Shown here: positions 56,341-64,000 of the stretch, in pieces | How the letters are laid out: each line of letters begins with the position of its first letter | Position numbering within the stretch: position 1 is the first letter of the stretch | Assembly: GCA_020055645.1 (NCBI GenBank) | Contig: CM034547.1 | Span: 65,197,884 to 65,261,883, forward strand | Source of the DNA: Tomocerus qinae | Lineage: Eukaryota; Arthropoda; Collembola; Entomobryomorpha; Tomoceridae | Length of the DNA stretch: 64,000 nt | Direction: 5' to 3' | Program-made: the position numbers and the translations under genes | Notes under the pieces: generated by a model | The model's database searches: none | Told to the model about the DNA's origin: nothing | Seen by the model: the letters and a program-made list of their open reading frames with translations, nothing else

Positions 56341-58260
56341 ACTAGAACAAAAACTACATGAATGCAACTCACTATAACTAACTACTACATAATACTATTA
56401 GTAATACTTTACTCAAGGCAAGGAGTACTTCAGGGTTGTACTCTTGGACTATTTTCTATTCGCCTCTAATAACTGTGACATCTGTATAGGTATCTGAATA
56501 TGCTGTTGTCAGTATATTATTAGCTTTTTAATTTACCACACCAAAACATTTTACGCTTGGAAAAAGAAAACTTCACCATGAAGCAAAATTATACATTGTC
56601 GAATGCTGCTGAAAAATCAACGGATAATTTTTACAAATTAATAAAATAATGAATTAATGTTATACTTGAAAATTTCAGTTGATATACAGTAAGGTTTAAT
56701 CCCTTGGCATTTCACAAGGGTCCTTGTAAAAAGTACTTTAATTAGAGATGAAAAATGAATACTGTTGTAAATATTCATTTAAACACATGTTTTCACAAAC
56801 TCTGTAGAGCTGCAATGAAACAGAACAATAATTTCCATAAGTGGAGGCTAAGAATGTGCAATTTAAACATGAGCAAATGGTAATAAAGAGAACACAAGTA
56901 CCATTTATTAAGAAACTTGATGTTCATTTGGCAATTAGGTTATGAAGTGTAAGAGAATGTCGATGAAATCGGAAACCCTGAGAAGATAATATTACATACA
57001 GAAATGAAACTTTCACTCTCCAATCCACGAAAACTTTGAAGCATATATTTCTCATCATGCTGAAGTAAAAGGAGGACAAGGCAATCCGGAAAGGCCAAGT
57101 CAGGTACTCGTTGTCTATCCTTCCCATCGTTTTTACAATGCATGTGCACTAGTAACGTGTCTCTTCTATCAGCTCTTTCAGCTATCTAATTTAACTAAAC
57201 TAACCAACTAACATTACTGAACTAACTAACGAAATTAGCAATTCACTTTTACTGTTTACAGTCAACTTTCCTTAAGAGTATAGCAAAATGATAAAGTTCT
57301 GACATAAACAAGCAGGTATTATAATAACACATTTTAACAACAGGATCAAGTTCCATTCTCTCTTTCCCTTTCCGTGTGTTTACACATAGGAGGATCATCT
57401 TACATAGAAATTATTAGTTATGGCTCATGGGCATAAGTTAAAGGACAAAAACACTGCACTTCATTCTAACAAATTGTTCAAGTTATGCATAAGGGCAAAA
57501 ATAGGATCCTTTGAGCTTTGAAGAAACTGCGATTACCTTATATTATCATATATACTTCTCGTAGTTAACTGCAGACAAATATGTCTTTCTGAGTACGAAA
57601 AAGTTTTAAATTATGTATCAGTTTGTTTTTACAAGATAAATGTGTGCTAAGGAACTCTGTTCTCTTTCATTCTCCTCTTCATAGTGCGCTATGGAAAGTT
57701 TAGACATGAAGAAGTGTCTGTATGCATGTGTATAAAACTATTTGATGCAGTTGACTCTAAGTCTAACAGTAATCCGAGGATACGTTGCAAAAAGCTTTGT
57801 ATTTAGACCAATCCAATTCAGATAATTTTATGCATAGGGTAGAAACAAAGTCAAAGTATCAGCTAAGAAAGGATAAAGCAGGAGAAAATGTACTCATGTT
57901 ATAACAATAATCCCACTGCAGTGTATAAAAGTACAACATTAGGTTTTAATCCTTATCTAAGAGCTTAAGCACTTCAAAAAAATAATATTTATGTTCGCAT
58001 TGCAGTTGACTAAGAGATAGTAGTCAGTTAATAGAAATTGTAATGTAAGTGATCTGCCTAAAATAATGGGTGGAATTATGTCAAAATGCGTAGACTATTG
58101 GCATTTAGTCCCTGAGACTCATGATTTATTGTAGTAGAGCTAGTGGTGTACATAAGTGATTTACGGAGTTATATGCATCTGCAGAGTGGGTCGTAATAAG
58201 TAAGGAAAAGTTTGTATTTGAAGTGATGTGTAAAAGGAGAGGAGCGTATTGATAATAGTA

Positions 58261-59340
58261 AGTGGATATTTATGAAGAAGAAGCTGTGCATGGAGAGAGG
58301 GGAATTTTGGTTAAGAATGGTAGATCGGGGAAGGAATGATAAAAGAAAAGTTTGATGAGAATGTGGACCTGTTCTGTGTTAACCATCTGAGATGATGATA
58401 AAAGGAGCTGAGAGGAGATAAGACTTTTCCTCCGTGTTTTTTGTTCCGTTGGCCGGGTCGGTTCGTTTGGTGAGTTGGTATGGCACGGCCGAGAGGTTGT
58501 CCTTGCAACTTTGCAATTTTTCTCTCAAAAGCCTCACCAACAACGGCGCCAGACTTTTCGACCCAATTTCCGCTTAAATTGCACACAGTTTCCTCTGCTT
58601 TTGCTTTGGTTTCGTTTCGCTTGGACATCCCCATTGCTTATACGATTAGTCTCTCTGTATATGAACATAATGGTATACAACGGGTTACATGGACGGAATA
58701 ACCTGAGACTCCCTCATCTATCTAATGTGTTCGCGATCCGTCAACGTATACCTTCCATTGTATTCACAGAACATCACATACTTACTACTACTTGATTTCC
58801 AGTGCACTGCCTGTTATGTATTTAGGATTAGAGAAGGAAGGCCAGGGACGGACCCAAACCCAGCCAACCAACTATTGCCAATTTAATAGTGACAACCAAA
58901 CCAAGTCCACTCTATCTGTTACACTAGGGCATGAAATAGGAAATCAAGTCCACGTCTAACAGCAGAATTTCATCGCATCGTCGCATCGCATCCTCTAATG
59001 TAAGTATCTGGAGTCGACAAGACAAGGAGGCCCAAATCCAGCCGACCCACTATGCTATGTCTTCTAATATTATCTCCACTTACTCATTGAATACAAAATT
59101 CAATGTGAGAGTTAATGGGTCGTTCAGAGAATCCGAGCAAAGCCATTCAAACCAAACCAGACCAGTTCCATTTACAATATCCTAACGAAACTTAACTTAT
59201 TTATCTCGCAGAGAGAGAGACAGAGAGATTCGCTTCCCTTTGACTCTTCTGCTACATCCAAACTGCACCATACCAGTTTCACCTTCACCCTTCCTATTAC
59301 ATATGTATATTGCTCACGGTCATTTCTTTCTTTGACTCTT
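58261..59340. other. G-rich to C-rich strand switch 4
   Basis: 58261-58320 holds 22 G and 2 C; 59221-59280 holds 8 G and 20 C. Confidence 0.5.
58400..58454 (+). repeat. two-copy motif, copy 2
   Basis: AAAGGAGCTG, then TTTCCTCCGT at 58426-58435, then GTTCCGTTGGCC. See copy 1 at 55,504. A looser third match may lie near 60,600. Confidence 0.45.
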
Positions 59341-60360
59341 TTCTTTACAATTTTTCTATACATACATAAATGTTCAAAAACCCACATTGTTATTATTATA
59401 TTTTCCATTAGTAGCAACTATAACCTGTAATGAATGTAGTATCTGGAATCGCATGACTTTTTATTCTTAGCGCATCTCTGATTTTTGTTTTGCCTTCTCA
59501 GAATTCCCAATGATTTTCCCAAAGTCAAACTTTCCAGGTATTAAAAGACTTAGGCTTTTCTAAAGCCTTTCATTATTGGATCCGATGGATCCTATTTTAT
59601 GACCTTATTTTTAATACAATTTTATTGGAGATCAAAAGATTCTAACTAAATGGGGCTCTTTGAGATTATGTCATAAACCTAAAAAGCATAGGTTTTATAT
59701 AGGGTCTTTTATTTGTCATCATACGAAAGTAGGTAATTATTATATTACTTTTATTATCCAGTTTTAAGTTAAAATTGTTTCCACGAACAATTTCTGCCTC
59801 ATACAGTATAACTTCTGAATGAAGTCATTGAAGTGAGATTTAAGGGTGATTCATTGTCCTGCAGCAAAAATTTCGGAGGTACGGTTTTAAGTTTGTATTT
59901 GTTTTGGGACGTTTTATATCCTTTTCTCAGAGTTTCTTGATTGTACAAACGACAAAGAAGTTCTGAATTCAATCAAATCATGCGAGTATTCACAGCAGTT
60001 ATAGTATTGTCTGGTAGCGTATTTTTCATTTTACTATTGGTAGAGTATAAAAAATAAAACAAAGGAAAAATTCAGACAACAGCTCAACATTGCAGACAAA
60101 TTCAGAATTTGGCGAGTACTGGGTGTTCCGGTCTGCATTTGCGGTAGTCTAACAATCAGACTTCTTTCTTTATTCAATTCTGATGATGTGTATGTTCCAT
60201 TTGTACTGTATCCTGCATGCACAGTAGAAACAGAACCACAAGCAATCTACATGGCTTTGTGTGTTTCTGAAAACAGAAAGTTAGTTACAGGTTCACTGAC
60301 TACAGTGTAGTTAGTGTCGTTTATATCTACCTTTTCGGATTAGGAGGGTATTTGATAGGC

Positions 60361-60840
60361 GGGAGAGGTGGTGAAGGAGAGTATGGCAGAGTGCTGACAT
60401 AGAGGAGGATGTGCTACTCCATATATGTTGCTTCACATGGTAGGCATTGTAATATTTATGAACATTAGAGAATGGAAAACTGTCCCTTGAAAGTTTTAAT
60501 GCCTGGTGGAAGTGAAATGGGTTGTTGGTGAAAGCGGAATTGCGGAGTGGAGAGTTAGATTCGGTTTGGCAGTGTTTTGTGGTAGATTGGAGAAAGCTCG
60601 AACGGAATTTCCTGACAGCTGCCGGCCTTCAAATCTTTTGCTTTTACCTTCCCTTGACTTGCATGCACGAGAATGTTAAACTGGGGATGGCACTACAGAA
60701 AGGAAAACGAAGCCAAGCCAAGGAAGCAAACTAAACCAGACCAAAAGAGGAAACGAAGCGGTAAGGACTGGGAGGCTGCTTTCCCCATCGACTCCATTCT
60801 TCCCTCCCGCCTACGCACGTACCTCTTAGCCACACTATTT
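60361..60840. other. G-rich to C-rich strand switch 5
   Basis: 60361-60420 holds 26 G and 7 C; 60781-60840 holds 5 G and 27 C. Confidence 0.55.
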
Positions 60841-61163
60841 GCTACACTCCTTAATATCTCTTTAAATGTCATTTATTGTTTAATATATACTGTTGTTTTC
60901 TACCGCAGAAAACTTTCTCTAGCCACTTTTCCCTACCCAACCAAACTTATAGAATATTCCAGTGTGTTACAAAGTTAATTAGAACTATCCTTGGATATCA
61001 TTATGTATAATCTAAATTTCTGTTTGGGTTAGAAATGTAAACAGCAACTATGTGCATTCTTTCGGTTGTATTGAGGTTCATATAGCGTCAATCGGTAGTA
61101 ATGTGCTGGTCCTTCAGCTTGCGAAAACAGGAATGAAAACCTCAGAGCCATTGGCTGACTATC

Positions 61164-61171
61164 TTTTTTAT
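61164..61171. repeat. left target-site duplication of the MULE
   Basis: TTTTTTAT, repeated exactly at 62400-62407 on the other side of the element. Confidence 0.8.
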
Positions 61172-61292
61172 GGTTGTAGGAGAATTCGTCAATACAGTTT
61201 CGACAATTGACAAAGGAGATTTCGACAAGAAAAAGTTTAATATCGACAATGGTAAAGGATTATTCGACAATGACAATGGAGATATCGACAAA
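61172..61292 (+). repeat. left terminal inverted repeat of the MULE, with 21-bp periodic array
   Basis: TCGACAA occurs at 61200, 61222, 61243, 61264 and 61285, at steps of 22, 21, 21 and 21 bases, with related sequence between (AATGACAATGGAGATA-like). Confidence 0.85.
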
Positions 61293-61305
61293 TCAAAAAT
61301 TTCTT

Positions 61306-62132
61306 TTATTCACACAAAATGTCATACCATGTAAACATAATAATATGCCAATTAGCAGTGACTTTCCTTATTCTGCTGTCCAATAGCCAATAGGATACCA
61401 ATAGGCTCCATAAACCTGCATCGATTCGTTGTACAGTTAAATGCCACTTGCTCTCCTCTAACTGTAATTTTTCAATGAAACACCAAAACCTAGGATGATA
61501 CGTTCTAAACCTTAGATTAATCGAGTTAAGAAAACCCTCCTGGCTATTAGTAGTACGCGGAATTCCTGATAAACTACGCTGGTAGCAATTCCACATATCT
61601 GGAGGGAAAGTTGGTTGACTTGTCCAAGTGCCTATCCAATTCTTTTCAACATATTGAGTGAATGGAGTAAGAGTTGATGGGAAAGTAGTCCTGAGTTCTA
61701 AAAAACGAATCCTTATTTCATTCTGTGGTACAAATGCTAATGCTATCATGGAGCTGACATTCAAGCTAATACTTGTGTTTGGGTCAATATATTGTTTTTG
61801 CAGACCTAACTCTTGTATTTTACGATAAAAACAATGACCTAAATGAAAAAGATAACCATATACCTGAGTGCTTGGTAAAACAAAATTCAAAGCGTTTTTA
61901 AAACTTCCATTTCAAAATCAATTATAACTTCTCGAGGCTGTCACACTTCTCCTATGTTTGAAGAAACAATAACTTCAAATAATTTTACGTAAGTGGCTTC
62001 TGTCTTATTTGGTAACAAGGCGAAAACCAAAGGAACAACAACCTCGTTTATTACTGCACTGATCGTATAGAGCTGTGAATATTGCTTGGGGGTTACACGA
62101 AACGTTCCATCACAAAGCCAAGTTTCACTCAA
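61306..62132 (-). pseudogene. MULE transposase remnant
   Basis: Reading from 62132 down: ETWLCDGTFRVTP and VPLVFALLPNKTEATYVKLF match the start of the MULE transposase domain. VIIDFE follows. From about 61890, GYLFHLGHCFYRKIQELGL, MIALAFVPQNE, GTWTSQPTFPPDMWNCYQR and IPRTTNSQEGF match the rest. The likely DDE residues (Asp in DGTF, Asp in IDFE, Glu in NSQEG) are all visible. The frame is interrupted by one in-frame TGA near 61,940 and one frame change near 61,890-61,900. The N-terminal region is missing. Confidence 0.88.
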
Positions 62133-62276
62133 AGCCAGGTATTGAAATTACAATGACAACTGTGAGAATGTATGTAAATTCTAGGAGTACTAATTTACGT
62201 CTTATCAAGTAGCAAATAATACACTACAGACAACATCACAGAATTACAGAGTACAATATTAGTATATTCCTATTCA

Positions 62277-62399
62277 TTGTCGAATTCCCCATTGACATTA
62301 TCGATATCTCCTTTAACATTATCGGAATCACCTTTTACCTATTGTCGGAATCACCATTGTCAATTGTCGAAATTTTATTGACGAAATCTCCGGATACCC
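62277..62399 (-). repeat. right terminal inverted repeat of the MULE, with periodic array
   Basis: TTGTCGA or one-to-two-base variants (TTATCGA, TTATCGG, TTGTCGG) at 62277, 62298, 62319, 62342 and 62364, mirroring the left array. Confidence 0.82.
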
Positions 62400-62407
62400 T
62401 TTTTTAT
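62400..62407. repeat. right target-site duplication of the MULE
   Basis: TTTTTTAT, identical to 61164-61171. Confidence 0.8.
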
Positions 62408-64000
62408 ACGTCTAGCCCAATTCACGATAGAGATATACAAAACAATCTTTTATTTTACTGCTCCACATTTTTTAATGTTCGTATTCCATTTTTTTGAACT
62501 GTGCTACTTTTTATATCACGTTTTCACTATAACTTTCCCCAAAATGAATTTCAGTGGAGAAAACTTTATTGTATTTTAGAACATTAAAATTAATTTGGTA
62601 GTATTCCACAAGTTAGACAAAACATTCATTGGTAAACCAGCATTAAAAATAGAAGGCAATTCTAGTAGCAATGCAGAAATTGTATGAATGTTTTAGTGAT
62701 GAGAAAATCTTTGCAGCCCAGCGTTTAGTAATTATGGGGAGTGTATTTACTTGGAACTTGTAAATTGATATCTTGAATGGAAATCCCCTTCTTATTTTTA
62801 GAAAATCTGTTGTTTTTGTTTTGTACACACAGCAGTTACTTTCCGCTGTGTTTTTTCTGTAGCTTGTCTAGTGTTTATGTGGTGTTATTTATCATAAGAT
62901 AAAAATACTTTCATACATGTAACTTTGTGAATGAGAAAGTGCAAGGAATAAACTTTGTGTAAATCTGGAGACTTTTCTTTGGGCAGCCTTTCCTGTACTT
63001 CCTAAACTTTTGCACTCACAGTAGTACAGGGCATTAGTATCATCTCTGTAATCTTTGTACCTAGAAGCTGAATGGCTGCTCACTCTGTGACTAGTTGACG
63101 TTTCACGGGTTTTTTTCTGACTGTAATATAGGTATATAACTATATGGATGTATGTAGTCTGCATTTATAGATTGATATATAGAGCAGGGTAAGTAGTGCA
63201 GTAGACGTTCATGTGCATTCAGATAACAAGAGTTAACTTGGCAGTCGTCTGTGTTTATGTCACACAGAGTCATTCGGTGCTTCTCATTTTCGGGACTGGT
63301 TTGGTGCACTACCTTATTGTTACATTAGGCTGTGTTTGTTCAGGCAGTCTTCTACAGACTTGATTTGTCGTCAGCCAAGTTGACTGGCCTCGTTGAGAAT
63401 ATTTCGTCTTGACTTGCCTCTCTCCACGGCGCTACTGATATGACAGCAAATATTATTTGTATTTAGACAAACAAATAACATAAAAAGAGAAAGACATCTC
63501 AGAAATTACGTGGACAGAGTGAGATATTTGCCAAGTGTCAACAAACATATGATAAATAAACAATGCCAGGACTCTGACTACCTTTGTATTTTTATATCGC
63601 CCCCTTATCTGCGTTCTACTGTCCCACTAATCTACATTGTTTGCCAAACGACAAAGTTGCACTTTCCCTTCCTGCAAACTGCAATAAAACATTTAAGCAA
63701 ATAAATATTATTCCTGCACTACTTATAACTGCTAGTTAAGAAATATTTCACTGTCTATTTCATTCTGCTAGGTACTTAATTCTTAAGCAATCATTAAGAT
63801 GATCTGCTGCTATGTGGCCTAGTTATATATTTTATATCTCACAATTTGTTATTGAAGTGTAAACAACTTTCTTATCTGTATTTGCGCTCTGGGGAAATCT
63901 AAGTATCTAAGATATTTGCGAATGGTTTCTGGTTCATCTTTGAGATAAGGAATAATCAACTTTTGGCAAATACTTATTTTACTGCCATTGGTATCTCTCA
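62408..64000. other. no gene recognised to the end of the window
   Basis: Short open frames only. The strand composition again shifts from G-rich (about 63,120-63,310) to C-rich (about 63,400-63,690). Confidence 0.45.

Larger units (their letters stand above)
51701..61163. other. intergenic, no gene recognised
   Basis: Open frames here are short and owe their length to biased base composition. Includes low-complexity (ACTAAC)-like sequence at about 57,186-57,235, a GCATC-rich stretch at about 58,970-58,992 and a GA-rich run near 59,210-59,230. Strand switches, a CRE and a two-copy motif are listed separately. Confidence 0.5.
61172..62399 (-). mobile_element. Mutator-like (MULE) DNA transposon, 1,228 bp, internally reduced
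   Basis: An 8-bp direct duplication flanks imperfect terminal inverted repeats of about 120 bp. The left end begins GGTTGTAGGAGAATTCGTCA. The right end, reverse-complemented, begins GGGTATCCGGAGATTTCGTCA. Both ends contain five copies of a TCGACAA-type core about 21-23 bases apart. Inside is a minus-strand transposase remnant. Autonomous MULEs are normally longer and carry an N-terminal zinc-binding domain; this copy lacks that part, so it is probably not self-sufficient. Confidence 0.88.

Noticed and set aside
58311-58634. 107-codon minus-strand frame with fairly ordinary composition
   Set aside because: No domain, no supporting splice or promoter context, and it spans a strand-switch region whose skewed composition lengthens open frames.

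Overview
The window looks like nuclear DNA of an ecdysozoan, most likely an arthropod. It is AT-rich and gene-poor. Genes are cut into many short exons with GT-AG introns, and two introns are very long. The best-recognised protein is a salt-inducible kinase of the SIK3 type. I cannot name the species. The arthropod call is an inference from gene content and from a Mutator-like (MULE) and a mariner-like element.

Region 1 (about 1-32,000, + strand) is one very large gene that begins left of the window. I could place 34 coding exons by reading frame, splice sites and intron phase. Every junction keeps one open frame to a stop at 31,239, giving about 2,060 visible residues. The protein is a cysteine-rich mosaic: four WAP domains, seven thyroglobulin type-1 domains, four antistasin/lustrin-type modules, two Kunitz domains, three smaller cysteine clusters and two copies of an unrecognised ectodomain. 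One transmembrane helix and a tail of about 56 residues follow. Domains repeat in a WAP - thyroglobulin-1 - antistasin/lustrin order, joined almost entirely at phase-1 introns, so the gene grew by cassette duplication. A 19.2-kb intron separates the first WAP domain from the rest, while the other introns are mostly 80-370 bases.

Region 2 (about 32,000-39,362) has no coding gene that I can support. Region 3 (39,363-48,946, + strand) is a complete SIK3-type kinase gene of 15 coding exons and 752 codons. It has the kinase domain with the LKB1 target threonine, a UBA domain, and several Arg-Arg-x-Ser/Thr sites of the PKA/14-3-3 kind. Its first intron (4.2 kb) holds three TGACG half-sites at about one-helical-turn spacing. 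That is of interest because SIK kinases act on the CREB coactivator CRTC.

Region 4 (about 49,000-64,000) is intergenic. It holds a 212-bp mariner-like MITE, a perfect cAMP-response-element palindrome, and a 1.2-kb MULE transposon with an 8-bp target duplication. The ends of that transposon carry a 21-23-bp periodic array. Several places show an abrupt change from a G-rich, C-poor strand to a C-rich, G-poor strand, a recurring pattern that no gene explains.
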